A stretch of 64,000 nucleotides of DNA from Aegilops tauschii subsp. strangulata (taxonomy: Eukaryota; Streptophyta; Magnoliopsida; Poales; Poaceae). Made by a program: the position numbers and the translations under genes. The notes under the pieces were generated by a model that worked only from the letters and a program-made list of their open reading frames with translations, searched no databases and was not told the DNA's origin. Positions 21,333 to 32,837 of this stretch are shown piece by piece. The stretch is from contig NC_053037.3 of the NCBI RefSeq assembly GCF_002575655.3, positions 569,076,880 through 569,140,879 of the forward strand, read 5' to 3'. Position 1 is the first letter of the stretch; each line of letters begins with the position of its first letter.

Positions 21333-22205
21333 TAAAGGGGGTGCGCTGCCAGGCGAGGGGCGCAAAGTTTAGTCCCACCTCGCCCAGCGAAGTGCAGCCG
21401 CACTGGTTTATAAACCCAGCCGCGGCTGCTCCTTCGAGCTCCTCTCCAAAGCAGGCCTTCTGGGCCTACATGTTCTGTGCTGCCCTGTGGGCCTACTGGT
21501 TCTTGCGGGCTTGCACCCTGTGGCCCAGTAGGCGGGCTTTTTTATTATTTATTATTTTTTTGCTTTATTTATTTTCTTTCATTTATTTCTGAGTTGTTTT
21601 TTTGTTGTATTTAGAGTTTCTTTGTGAATATTTTTCTTTAGGTACAAAAAATTACAAACTTTCTGTTAGTGCTTAAACTTTTAAAATTTGAATAGTTTAA
21701 ATTTTGAATTATTTGAAATTTGTGTGAATCACTAGTTTGTGAATAACTTAACTTTAAAAATACATTTTTCAGTGATTCTTTTTTTATGTTTAATATTAGT
21801 GTGTTTTATCATTATATTCAATTTGGTAATGATTAGGTTATTTAAAAAATGAAATGCCTTTGTAACAGATGAGTTCTCTTCCGAAACCCTGATACTTCGA
21901 AAGAGATTGTTCATTTTGTACACGAAGTGCATCTAGTTTTTGCCGTAACCCTCTCTACTTTTTTGCACATGCTATGTGGGTGAAATTAGGATACCATGCC
22001 AACTTTCAACCTTTTCGGAGTTCATTTGAAGTGCTTTTCAATTTCAGGGTCACTTAGCTGAAAAAATCAGTAAATGCATGAAAGAATTTGTTTGCACATA
22101 AAATTTCTTTGCGTTTCAAATGCCAAAACACATAACTATCCTAACTATTACAGAGATTCCCTCCTGGGTGTGAAACACAGAAGAAAGTGATGATAGTGAA
22201 GCCGA
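21333..22205. other. Non-coding part of CACTA A between internal array and transposase 3' end
   Basis: It begins with the tail of the internal A repeat, then the GTTTAGTCCCACCTCGC module (21359-21475), then AT-rich DNA without a supported gene. The equivalent B stretch is 16330-16656; at about 21930-22040 it shares short text with B (the TGCCGTAACCCTCTC and GCCAACTTTCAACCTTTTC strings, inverted in B at about 16480-16560). Confidence 0.6.
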
Positions 22206-24030
22206 TCACATCCCAGATCTTTGGGTGTGAAATTTTTTCTTCGCATGTGTCCCTTTGCGCCGTAGCCATGGAAAATCTTCATCATTTAACTGGATGCTCG
22301 GGTCAATATTCACTCTGAATGGAGCAATTTCATCAAACTTTTCATAATCTTCTGACATGTCTGTCTTGTCATCCACTCCCACGATGTTTCTTTTCCCAGA
22401 AAGAACAATGTGGCGCTTTGGCTCATCGTATGATGCGTTCCCTTCCTTATCTTTTCTTTTTCTCGGCTTGGTAGACATGTCCTTCACATAGAAAACCTGT
22501 GCCACATCATTGGCTAGGACGAAAGGTTCGTCTGCATATGCAAGATTGTTGACATCCACTGTTGTCATTCCGTACTACGGGTGTTCCGTTACCCCGCCTC
22601 GTGTCATATTGACCCATTTGCACCGAAACAAATGGACCTTCAAACCACATCCATAGTCAAGTTCCCATATGTCCTCTATGTAACCATAATATGTTTCCTT
22701 TCCCGTCTTCGTATTTGCATCAAAGCGGACACCACTGTTTTGTTTGGGGCTCTTCTTATCTTGGGCGATCGTGTAAAATGTATTACCATTTATCTCGTAC
22801 CCTTTGAAAGTCATTATATTAGAAGATGGTAACTAGGAAAGCGAGTACATGTCATCTTCAATAGAGGCGTCATGCATGGTACATGTCTGCAACCAGCCGG
22901 CGAAACTCCTCGTTTGTTCACGTGTAATCCAGTCATCAGACCGCTCCGGGTGTTTGGAGCGTAGAAAATTCTTGTGTTTGTCCATATACGGAGCCACCAA
23001 GGCGGAATTCTGTAGAACTGTGTAGTGTGCTTCAGTGAGAGAATGTCCGTCCATACATATTATTTGATTCCCTCCTAGCATGCCTTTTCCATCCAGTCTG
23101 CCCTTATGCCGCGATTCAGGAACACCAATCGGCTTAAGGTCAGGAATAAAGTCAATACAAAACTCAATCACCTCCTCATTTTCATGGCCCTTGGAGATGC
23201 TTCCTTCTGGCCTAGCACGGTTATGAACATATTTCTTTAAGACTCCCATGAACCTCTCAAAGGGGAACATATTGTGTAGAAATACAGGACCCAAAACGTT
23301 AATCTCTTCGCATAGGTGAACTAGGATGTCTGTCATGATGTTGAAGAAGGATGGTGGGAACACCAACTCGAAACTGACAAGACATTGCACCAAATCATTC
23401 TCTAACCTTGGTATGATTTCTGGATCGATTACCTTCTGAGAGATTGCATTGAGGAATGCACATAGCTTCACAATAGCTAATCGAACGTTATCTGGTAGAA
23501 GCCCCCTCAATGCGACCAGAAGCAGTTTCGTCATAATCACGTGGCAGTCATGAGACATTAGGTTCCGAAACTTTTTCTCTCCCATATTTATTATTCCCTT
23601 TATATTCGACGAGAAGCCAGACGGTACCTTAATACTGAGCAGGCATTCAATGAAGATTTCCTTCTCTTCTTTGGTAAAAGCGTAGCCGGCATGACACTGA
23701 TGTATGCCGTCTTTTCTGTGCATACGTTGCTGGTCCTCCCGTGCCTCAGGTGTATATTTTGTCTTCCCATACACGCCCAAGAAGCCAAGCAGGGTCATGC
23801 AAAGATTCTTTGTCACGTGCATCACGTCGATTGCGGAGCGGACCTCTAGGTCTTTCCAATAGGGCAGGTCCCAAAATATAGATTTCTTCTTCCACATGGG
23901 TGCACGTCCGTCAGCGTCATTCAGAACAGGTTGTCCGCCAGGACCCTTTCCAAAGACTACCTTCAAATCCTTGACCATATCATGTACATCAGCACCAGTA
24001 CGGTGGCGAGGCTTCGTCTGGCGATCCGCC
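22206..24030 (-). pseudogene. CACTA A transposase (TNP2 type), 3' part
   Basis: This is the C-terminal half of the A transposase, homologous to B throughout. It contains the end of the TNP2 region (IFWDLPYWKDLEVRSAIDVM), the DUF4218 region (FPFERFMGVLKKYVHNRARP) and the DUF4216 region (EDIWELDYGCG, FVLANDVAQVFYV). In-frame stops at 22833-22835 and 22575-22577 break it. The frame runs uninterrupted to 24030, where the CRM-like gypsy element is inserted; the gene continues on the other side at 36740 with codons in phase once one copy of the CCGCC duplication is discounted. Confidence 0.85.
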
Positions 24031-24906
24031 TGATGAGGACATCTTTGCCGCAGTTACACCTGTCACCACTCCTACATCAGTTATGCCATCCGGACCTATA
24101 ACTAGAGCGCGCGCGAGACAAATAAATTGCCAGGTACTATCGCTCCTTTATAAATATGATCTGGCTAATGAGGATATATTATTACGCTCATATTCGGATT
24201 TACTTGTACTTAGGAATAAAGGAGAGATAAAAGATGAAGACAGTGTGCATTCAGATCAAATGGAGCAACATTCTTGCATGCATGTCACGTCCCATCCATG
24301 TACATGCATGAAGTGCACCAAGGGACATGGATTAACGGGCCAACATCACCACGTGGGTGGGCCTTTGGCTTTCGGCCACGCCACCAGGTGCTTGGCGCAA
24401 CTTCCAGGAAGGCCAGCTACGTACGACGCGCAGTCCGATTCGTAGACAACACATACCGCCTTCGACCGGAAGCAGTAGCGAAACGTATCGACCGCATCAT
24501 TGCCTTTTAATAAATAGCTAGTCTAGGTTAGGGTTTAGACTCGGGTTTTATTGTATTGTCTAGCCATCGCTACAATTTCGCATCTACGAGACGTGTAGGA
24601 CTACCGCCTTGTCAGATCCACAGTGGAACCCCAACTTTTGATCTAGTTTGTGTGCTTAATTTTTCATCCGCAATTTCAGATTGCAATTCACCTTTGTTCT
24701 TGCCGGTTCTTCGATTGCTTGCAGGAACTCGAACCTCGTTGTTCAGGTTGATCGTGCCTACGGCAAGGTCAATAACCATCGGAGATTGGTTTAGCGATTG
24801 TCGAGGCGTATCGTCGGGTATGGTATAGCCGGATCGTCAAGGTCAAAATCCAACAAATCGATAATTATCCCCACTCTCATCGAAAGATCGGGCCACCGTC
24901 ACATCA
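24031..24906 (+). repeat. 5' LTR of the CRM-like gypsy element
   Basis: It starts TG and ends CA and matches the 3' LTR over its full 876 bp. It contains the TTTTAATAAATAGCTAG stretch at about 24505 and the duplicated C-terminal pol coding text (ITRARARQINCQVLSLL at about 24095-24145). Confidence 0.95.
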
Positions 24907-24908
24907 AG

Positions 24909-24920
24909 TGGTATCAGTTT
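24909..24920 (+). promoter_or_regulatory. Primer binding site of the CRM-like element
   Basis: TGGTATCAG starts two bases after the LTR and matches the 3' end of initiator Met tRNA for nine bases; the following bases diverge. Confidence 0.7.
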
Positions 24921-26188
24921 TCAGGTTCATCGATGAGAGATTTACAGTTTTCGTAGTTTAGTTTATTTTTCTGTCCTATAAACCCACGAAAAAGCCAAAA
25001 AATAGATTAGTTCATCTATTACACCTATCTTTTTAGCCTTTAGCAATTTTTGCATCTAGTATTTACGTAGTTGAATTGTTGGTTGCATTCATCCTAGAAT
25101 TAGTGCTGGTTTAGATTTGTTTTGGGAGATAATCATCTACTAGATCGAACCTTGTTTTTGTCCATCATATTTTCCGCCGCCAATTCGTTCGTAATCTGAA
25201 AAAAAACAAGTCGCATCGTTTTCCACGCGTACAGGCTTTGCGCCACGACAGTATTCCAGACTCGATCAACCTGCGTGTGTGTACGTGCAGCCTCGTCTCG
25301 CGTGTTCGCCCAAACATCAGCCACCCAGTGTCTGCCCTCCGCGCTGTTATTCCCACACGTACGCGAGTGACCAGACATCTATCCATCAGTGTCTGCCTTC
25401 ACGCGTCACACCTCCATCAGGCTGTTCCTATCCATTCATATACCAGTCCTGACTAATCTCAAACACCAGCGCTTTTATAGCTAGCTCGCGTAGCACTTTG
25501 TCCAGTAGCCTTGCATTGTTTTTCTTTTTCTCTCTTGTGACTTAATTTCTGTCCGTGACTTGTGGTAGCAACCGGTCTGAAAAAAAGAGAGGAAAAAAAA
25601 AACAGAGAAAAAGGAAAGAGCAAAAAAAAGAAAAAAAAGAAAAAAGGTTTTGCAAAGTTCCGGCCGGTTCACATCTTTTGAAATATCTCTTGTTGTTTAG
25701 AACTGTTACTTGGTGCATATACGTGATAATTGTTGCACATCTTCTGCTCTTGTCGTCATAAGCTACGTTTGTACCTCACTTATATCTAGCTATTTAGAGC
25801 TAATTTTTTTATCGGTTTTCACTCCCTTGATTCAGTATCTAGGCTTAGATTGTTTTATCTCTTACTAGTCGACTGCCAGCACTAGTTAGGAGTTTGAGCA
25901 ATTATTCAGCTTGTATTACTTTTTGCTTAATTGTGCCACATATTGTGAGTTGAGGAAACCTTCACCAAGCTCCACTTCCTATATTGTACCCTATTCGGTC
26001 ACTTGGTAATCGCTATATCAATCTTTTGATAACTTTTGACATCGCCAACGGCCGACAACCACTGCAACACGGTAAGAATTGCTAAGAGCTTGGTAATTGC
26101 TCGAGAGTTGAGAGACATTTTCCACCGCCTCACCGTAGTTATTGTAGGAGGAATATACTTGTGATTTTGTTCTTGTTTCATCCTAACC
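24921..26188. other. 5' leader of the CRM-like element, non-coding
   Basis: This stretch lies between the primer site and the gag start. It contains a poly-purine tract at 25577-25650 and no supported gene. Short open frames have no recognisable motif. Confidence 0.6.
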
Positions 26189-28197
26189 ATGGCAGGTGAC
26201 GAAGACAACATGAAAGCCACGGTCGCACACCTTGAGGAGGATGTGCATGCATACACCGAGCGGTTCACATCATTCGAGGGCGCACTTGATAAGCGTCTCA
26301 AGTCGATCGAGGATAGCAACAAGATGTTCAATCAAACACTTGCATCTATTATGAAACGTCTCGATGCCCAGGATGCCCGTCTGGGTGGCGCCTCCACTGC
26401 CGCTCTGCGTCTTCCAGCCACCAACACAGGTCTACAACGAGCTTGTCGGGTGCCCCCAGGAGACCCGAGGCACCCTATTCATACACCGATGCTGTCGACC
26501 AGCCCCGTCCTTGCAACGCCAACTCGATAGCCGACGACATCCAAGATGACAACTATGATGGTGATTCTGAGGATCCTGATGCAGTTCATGATAACAATGA
26601 TTGTGATCATCGTCGACTACACAATAATCAACGAGGTATGGGACGACACCAGCGTCCTCAGGTACGTGGCCATGACGATTCTTTGGGTAGAATTAAATTT
26701 GCCATGCCTCCTTTTGATGGGAAATATGATCCAGATGTTTATCTTGACTGGGAATTACTAGTTGATCAAAAATTTGCTTGCCATGATTTTCCTGATGATA
26801 AAAGAGTTAGGGCTGCAACTAGTGAGTTTAGTGATTTTGCTTCTGTTTGGTGGAGAGAACATTGTCGTAAACATCCTAATAATATTCCTGCCACTTGGGA
26901 AGCTTTGAAATTAGTAATGCGTCACCATTTTGTTCCTGGATATTATGAACGTGACTTGCTAAATAAACTACAACGGTTGAACCAAGGATCTAAATCTGTG
27001 GAAGACTATTATCAAGAATTGCAAATGGGCATGTTACGTTGTGGTTTAGTTGAGACCGAGGAAGCCTCTATGGCTAGGTTCTTGGGTGGATTGAATAGAG
27101 AAATTTATGACATACTTGCTTATAAGGATTATCATTCAATGACCCGTTTATTCCATCTTGCTATACATGCTGAACATGCAGTGCAGGGTCGCTCGAGAAT
27201 ACTTTCTCATTTTTCTACAGGCCGTACTTCCACATGGGCACCGCACACCCCTGCTGCCCCGTCTACTCGCACCTCTACAACAGCACCTGCAACCTCTCGA
27301 CCGGGGTCTTCTTCATCAACTTCAGCATCACACACTTCGGCACCACTGAAAAGTCCTACACAAATTCGAACAAAAAGTTCGTCGTCATCGTCCGCTTCCT
27401 CCAAAAGAACAAAGGATATCCAGTGCCACACTTGCAAGGGATTTGGCCATGTCATGAAGGAGTGTCCTAATAAGCGTGTATTGATCATTCGTGAAGACGG
27501 CGAGTACGACTCCGCTAGTGATTTTGATGAAGACACATATGCCTTGCTTGCTGCACATGAAGACGATGACACAAGACCGGAGAAAGAGGAAGAACATGTG
27601 ACCGCTGACGACGCCGATAAGTACATGAGTCTTATATCACATCGTGTACTTAGTGCTCAGATTGTCAAAGCAAAGAAGGATCAACGTCACAACCTCTTCC
27701 ACATCAAAGGAGTCGTCAAGGAGCGTTCCGTTCACATAATCATTGATGGAGGGAGTTGTAACAATTTAGCAAGCATTGACATGGTGGAGAAGCTCTCCCT
27801 ACCTTCGCGACAACATCCACAACCTTACTACATTCAATGGTTTAATAATGGTGGAAAGGTAAAGATAACACGCATGGTGAGAGTTCCTTTTTCTTTAGGT
27901 TCATACCATGATACTATTGATTGCGATATTGTGCCTATGCAAGCTTGTTCTATGTTACTAGGAAGGCCATGGCAGTATGATAAACAATGTTTACATGATG
28001 GTAGAACTAATCAGTACACTCTCACACATAAAGGAAAGAAAATCATTCTACACCCTATGTCTCCTGAGCAAATTTTAAAAGATGATCTTGCTAGGGCTAG
28101 TAGAAACACAAATACACAGCGTACTAATTCTGAAAATCAGAAAGTTGTTGATGAGTTAGAACAATTTAATAAGATGCACAAATCTGATCCTAGCACA
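26189..28197 (+). pseudogene. gag: gag and protease of the CRM-like element
   Basis: Gag starts at ATG 26189 (MAGDEDNMKATV, in an ACCATGG context) with a predicted coiled coil. A frameshift at about 26400-26440 moves the rest into the frame used from 26443 to 28197. That part holds the retrotransposon gag core (WWREHCRKHPNNIPATWEALK, LNQGSKSVEDYYQELQ), a Ser-rich linker, a CCHC zinc knuckle (CHTCKGFGHVMKEC at about 27420) and a retropepsin-like protease with the DGGS motif (IIDGGSCNNLASI at about 27745). Protein would serve as particle core and processing enzyme. The frame is cut at codon ACA 28195-28197 by CACTA C. Confidence 0.85.
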
Positions 28198-28520
28198 CAC
28201 TACTAGGAAAAGGGCTATAGATGGAATGGCCACTAATGGCGCACCATACATGTGGTGCGCCATTGCTATATAGCAATGGCGCACCATGTGCTGGTGCGCC
28301 ATTAGTGTGAAAGACACTAATGGCGCACCAGACAAACGGTGCGCCATTAGTAACAAATTTTTTTTGATTTTTTTCCAAACATATTAATGGCGCACCAGGA
28401 CACAGTGCGCCATTACTAGTTCTAACTAGTAATGGCGCACTAGCCACATAGTGCGCCACTACTATATTTTTTTATTTTTTATTTTTTTGCAAAACTACTA
28501 ATGGCACACCAGGGAACAGT
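28198..28520. repeat. Left terminus and sub-terminal repeats of CACTA C
   Basis: At least nine copies of AATGGCGCAC or its complement GTGCGCCATT are arranged as inverted pairs around short spacers. They lie next to the CACTACTAG terminus and form strong potential hairpins. Confidence 0.9.
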
Positions 28521-28599
28521 GCACCATTACTAGCGATCCCCCTCCATCTCGATCGCTATCCCACCTCGCCAGATCCGGCCCCCCTCGCCGCCGAGCACC

Positions 28600-28865
28600 C
28601 CCCGCACCCTCTACCCCGCTCCACCGGGCGCCGCCGCCGACCCCCCGCACCCTCCCCCGCTCCACCGCCGCCGACGACCCACCGCACCCTTCCCTGCTCC
28701 ACCGCCGCCGACGACCCACCGCACCCTCCCCCGCTCCACCGCCGCCGACGACCCACCGCACCCTAGCTCCCCTGCTCCACCGCCGCCGATGACCCACCGC
28801 ACCCTCCCCGGCCCGCTCCACCGCCGCCGACGACCCCCTGCACCCTCTCCGGCCTGCTCCACCGG
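28600..28865. repeat. GC-rich tandem repeat in CACTA C
   Basis: A unit of about 37 bp (CACCGCCGCCGACGACCCACCGCACCC type) is repeated about six times with some length variation. A further degenerate copy lies at 29195-29275. Long frames on both strands here are by-products of the repeat. Confidence 0.75.
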
Positions 28866-28989
28866 CACAAATGAATGCTATAGCTAATTCCTCCCTCTCC
28901 CTCGCCAGTTCCCCTTCGTCCCTCTCCCCCGCGCCAGTTCCTCTCCGTCCGCTCCCAATCCGCGCCCCCGCCGCCTCCCTCTCCCTATC

Positions 28990-29280
28990 CTCCCCTCCGA
29001 CCCCACCCCACTCTCGCCGGAGCAGCGCCGCAGGGCCGACACCAACCTCGCCCTCGCCCGCGCGCGCCGCAACCTCCGCCTCGCATTCAACTGCTACACA
29101 TTCTACACCGAGGACAAGGACATGAAGAGCGATGGTTATCAGAACTCCGGGGTAACGATGGAATCCTACACCGGTAACGACAAGGACAGAGCACCCCCCG
29201 CAACCCCCGACGACCCACCGCACCCTCCCCCGCTCCACCACCGCCGAGCACCCCCCGCACCCTCTCCCCCGCACCCTGTT
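28990..29280 (+). other. Open coding-like segment in CACTA C, possibly captured exon
   Basis: One plus-strand phase reads SPEQRRRADTNLALARARRN at about 29020-29080, then LRLAFNCYTFYTEDKDMK, and continues to about 29270. The text is amino-acid balanced with an Arg/Ala-rich helix-like start, unlike the low-complexity flanks. No start codon or intron borders are convincing and I do not recognise the protein. A host gene fragment is possible. Confidence 0.3.
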
Positions 29281-29496
29281 TTTATAAAAATTATTACTGT
29301 TTTTATAAAAAAATATTACTGTTATGATTTAAACAAGTTTCAACATATTTAAACACAAATAAATATCAAACAGCATTTTAAATGCATTTTTTATAAAAAT
29401 TATTACTGTTTTTATAAAAAAATATTACTGTTATGATTTAAACAAGTTTGAACATATTTAAACACAAATAAATATCAAACAGCATTTTAAATGCAT
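29279..29496. repeat. 109-bp direct tandem duplication in CACTA C
   Basis: Two almost identical 109-bp AT-rich units (29279-29387 and 29388-29496) start TTTTTATAAAAATTATTACTG and end with AACAGCATTTTAAATGCAT. They differ at only about one base, so the duplication is recent. Confidence 0.9.
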
Positions 29497-29512
29497 AAAA
29501 ACAAAAATTTGG

Positions 29513-29577
29513 GAGCCTGGGAATCGAATCCAGGACCTCCTAGTGTGTGTGCTGCGTGCTGACCAGTCGGGCTAGTG
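29513..29577 (-). other. tRNA-like sequence with A and B box text
   Basis: On the minus strand TAGCCCGACTGGTCAGC (29577-29561) resembles the A box and D arm. GGATTCGATTCC (B-box/T-loop type, inside a CCTGG...CCAGG stem) follows about 30 nt later. Spacing fits a tRNA or tRNA-derived SINE head. No clear acceptor stem or anticodon could be drawn, so a working tRNA is unlikely. A second partial copy of the A-box text lies at about 29619-29634. Confidence 0.35.
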
Positions 29578-29647
29578 GGCGTGTTCTGATGGAGATAGGG
29601 TTAGGTGGAAATATAACCTGAGCAGTCGGGCTAGTAATTAAAACAAA

Positions 29648-29728
29648 ATTCTAATGGCGCACCAGGGGGCGGTGCGCCATTAGAATCGACGTACTTATGG
29701 CGCACTAGGGGGAGGTGCGCCATTGCTA
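29648..29728. repeat. Internal array of CACTA C terminal-type repeats
   Basis: Two inverted pairs of AATGGCGCACC/GGTGCGCCATT-type motifs occur 1.5 kb inside the element, directly before the GC-rich block that precedes the B3 gene. This parallels the internal arrays of elements A and B. Confidence 0.8.
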
Positions 29729-29729
29729 A

Positions 29730-31630
29730 CCCACTCCACTTGTTCCCCTCGCACTATGCATGGCCTTTCCCTCCCTCCCTCGCCAGATCCACTCGACCCC
29801 AACCGTACGCCGCCGCCCCCTTGCTCTGCCCCCTCCGTCCGCCGCGCCTGCACGCCATCGGCGACGCCGCCGCCGCTGTGGTCTTGCTGCCTTGAAGCCG
29901 CCGCCCCGACCCCCGCGGGACTCCACCCCCGCCACCCCCGCGCCCCCCGAACGGGATCGGCCGAGCGCGCGCCGCCCGCTCCTTTCCTCTCCTCCTCCCT
30001 CCGACGAGCGAGGGCCTCCTCCAGCCCCTGCAGCAGCCGGCGAGCGCGGCCCCGAGGCGCCCATCCCGCCTGCCCCTGCCGTCCTCCGCCACCGGCCCCT
30101 GCTCTCCTTCGACCGCGGCGAGCGAGGACCCGGAAGAGCTCCGATCCCGACCGCGACCCCTTCGCCGTCCCCGACCCCGACCCCTCCAGCGACCAAGTAC
30201 CTCTCCTCCTTCCTCCTTCCTCCCCCTCTCCACCATTCCCCATTCCCTCCCACCTGTCCAGCGCCGACTCCATCACCATGGACTGACTCCCTCGCAGTCG
30301 AGATCCGCCCCGTCGACGTCTAGCAGCCCAGCTCGGCCTCCAGCCACTCCAGCTCCCTGGTGCGCCAAAAAGGTGGCAGCTCGTAGCCTCGTACATTGCT
30401 TTCAGTATGGGTGTAGAATCTCTAGCAGATAGTTCACTAGTATAACAACAATGGTCATTGTTTAGTATTTGGCACTTCTGTTTAGGTTAAAACAATGTTA
30501 TTTTTTTGTTCTTTTGCAAAGATTAGAGTGCAGCAGCCCTGTAGATTGTGATTAATTACTATATGATTCAGTTCTTAATATTTTGTTTTATGATCCCAGT
30601 GCAAAGGAATTCATATTTTAGTTTACATCTGTCTATGTAGTGTGTTGTGAAGGCCAAGTTTGAGAAGTGGTGGTGTCGCAGAGCAATCCTCTCCCTTGAC
30701 AGGTACAATGTCCACTCTTCCACATGTCTTAGTTTTTTAATGCAATTGCTTCATTGCCATATTACATCATTAACTGTTACATATTCCAAATCGTGCAAAA
30801 CTTCAATAGGGAAAACCTTATGTGATGATACAGGTTGTTAGTTGCTACTAGAAAGTGTTGAGAGATATTAAAGCGGTGTAACAATTGCTGTCGGGTTTAG
30901 CAACTGATATCTTCTTCATCTCCTTTTGCACTGCTTACATGTAAGGTATTGTAGTTTAGGTGCTTCTTTCACCAGCTGCAAAACAATGCAGCTGGTGCTT
31001 GATGCATGTGTTAATGCAAGTGTTAATGCTAGTAAGCTCCTGTTATGGGTCTCAAGCATGAATGTACCCCAAGATTTCTATTGGAACTGGACATGTGTTA
31101 ATGCAATTAGGTGCTTCTTTCACCAGCTGCAAAACAATGCAATTTCATACGTTTTCACCAGCTGCAAAACATCATAAAAATACCATTAGGTACTTCCGTA
31201 AACACAAAAATAGAAACAATGCAAGACATGGCTTGTCTCTGATCCTCTGTTTTCTTTTTTCATTGGTTGCATTTTGATCCTAAATGTCAATCAATAACTC
31301 TATTATTAGGAATCAGCAAAGTTGATTATCTATTCTACATAATTTCTAATCTGATGTTTGCATTTCCTAACTGTAGCATTTTTTTCTCAGACCAAGGCAA
31401 ATGAAATCGACTAAAGAAAGAAATAGCATTTACCAATTACCACTAACCATGGCACTAATGTTTCACCTTAGATCATATGTTTGTTCTCTGATACACATGT
31501 GGGAAACCTTCTAAACAACAACCTATTAATGGTAGTTGTTCTTTGTATTGTGGAATACATCGCATGTTTTATAAATTGGGTCAGATGTATAATCCTGGTA
31601 CTAATTGGTCTCTTCTGCTGCTTATCAGAG
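29730..31630. other. 5' region of the B3 gene in CACTA C: GC-rich block then AT-rich DNA
   Basis: 29760-30370 is GC-rich with open frames in several phases on both strands; none has recognisable domains, and it is more likely promoter and leader than coding. 30370-31630 is AT-rich, without a supported gene. A direct repeat TGCTTCTTTCACCAGCTGCA occurs at about 30960 and again at about 31110, with a third partial copy at about 31155. Confidence 0.45.
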
Positions 31631-32604
31631 ATGGGGGGAAGCAGCCACCGCCGCTCTGCCTCACCGGAGTACGAGTTGGATGCTTTCGAGTTCTTCAGTA
31701 TCATACTTGGGACTTCAGTATCAGCCACGAGGCAGGTATATAAAACGAGAGATCTCCCCTTCACCCATGTCATTATGATAACTCTGTTGTTTGCTACATC
31801 ACTCCTTGTCCCAAATTGCAGAGGCTGCCTGACACTTCTATGAACATGTTGGGTGAAGATCCGCCACATAATGTGAAGCTCCGACAGGCCGGCAGCGGGG
31901 TTCGCAGGCTGTGGGACGTGGAGTTGGTGATCGAGGAGGGCCACATGTACCTGTGCCGTGGCTGGGAGAAGTTCTACAGTGCCTACGACCTACGGACCGG
32001 GTACTTTCTTCTCTTTAGGTACGACGATGACGCCACAATGCTCATCGTGAAGGTTTTCAACACGACTATGTGTCGCATGCGCTACACTAACGACGAAGAT
32101 GCCAGCAGCAGCGATTATGGTTGTAGCAAAAGCAACAGCGATTCTGGCTTTAGCGAAAGCAGCAGCGATTCTGGCAGCAGCAAAGACAGCAAGAAGGATG
32201 ATCCGGACTGGAGTGGGGGAGAAGAGGAGCAGAGTGGGCCGCTGCAGGATGACGATGGGCATTAGGCTGAGGATGACCTAGCGCTGGTGGTGGCTGACCA
32301 AGGGCAAGAGATGGTGGTGGCTGACCATGGGCAAGAGATGGTGGTGGCTGACCATGGGCAAGAGATGGTGGTGGCTGAGGATGACCTAGCGATGGTCGTG
32401 CCCGTCCTGCCTGAAGGTGGCCTCGCGATGGTGGTGGTGCCTGACAATGACCACGCACCGGTGGTGGCGCCAGCGATCCCACAGCTGGGCGACATGACCA
32501 CGCCAATTGTGGTAGAAGACTACATCCCACAGCTGCCTCCACCGCCTCGCCGCTCTTGGCGCATCAGGCTGAGGAAGGAGAAGGAGAAGAACAATGAGAA
32601 CTGA
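31631..32604 (+). pseudogene. B3 DNA-binding domain gene carried by CACTA C
   Basis: Exon 1 is 31631-31735 (MGGSSHRRSAS..., ending at CAG/GTATAT) and exon 2 starts at 31822 after GCAG; the phase is kept. Together they encode a B3 domain of the plant REM-like type: AFEFFSIILGTSV, LPDTSMNMLG, NVKLRQAGSGVRRLWDVELV, MYLCRGWEKFYSAYDLRTGY, FLLFRYDDD, VKVFNTTMCRMRY. A Ser/Asp-rich acidic tail follows to a TAG at 32263-32265. The same frame stays open after the stop to 32604, with QGQEMVVADHG repeats and a basic RRSWRIRLRKEKEK end, so the stop may be a nonsense change in a protein of about 295 residues, or the real end of a 182-residue one. B3 proteins bind DNA in the nucleus. Whether this copy is expressed cannot be seen. 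Confidence 0.75.
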
Positions 32605-32837
32605 ACTATGTGAAACTTTTGTAATATGGTGTTGGATGGATAACGATGTTGGATGAACAATGTGAAACTTTTGTTGTAACGATGGAACTATGTGTTGGCT
32701 ATGTATGTATATATGATGAAACTTGTGTGTTGGATATGATTGTTATGTGGATGCTTGTTGTATATATATGTGTTGGATATCTCATATGTGAAATAGTGAC
32801 CTGAGATTAAGAAAAAAACGATTTATTTAAAAAAAAT

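Noticed and set aside
25555..25761. Lys/Glu-rich frame at a purine tract
   Set aside because: It is an AAAAAAGAGG-type tract in the leader of the gypsy element, without a start context or homology.
28498..29274. Minus-strand frame of 258 codons in CACTA C
   Set aside because: It is made of repeated GRVRWVVGGGGAG-type text from the GC-rich tandem repeat and has no domain.
29695..30396. Several 160-230-codon frames on both strands
   Set aside because: High GC with few stops in all phases; Pro/Ala/Arg or Gly/Arg-rich translations without recognisable domains.
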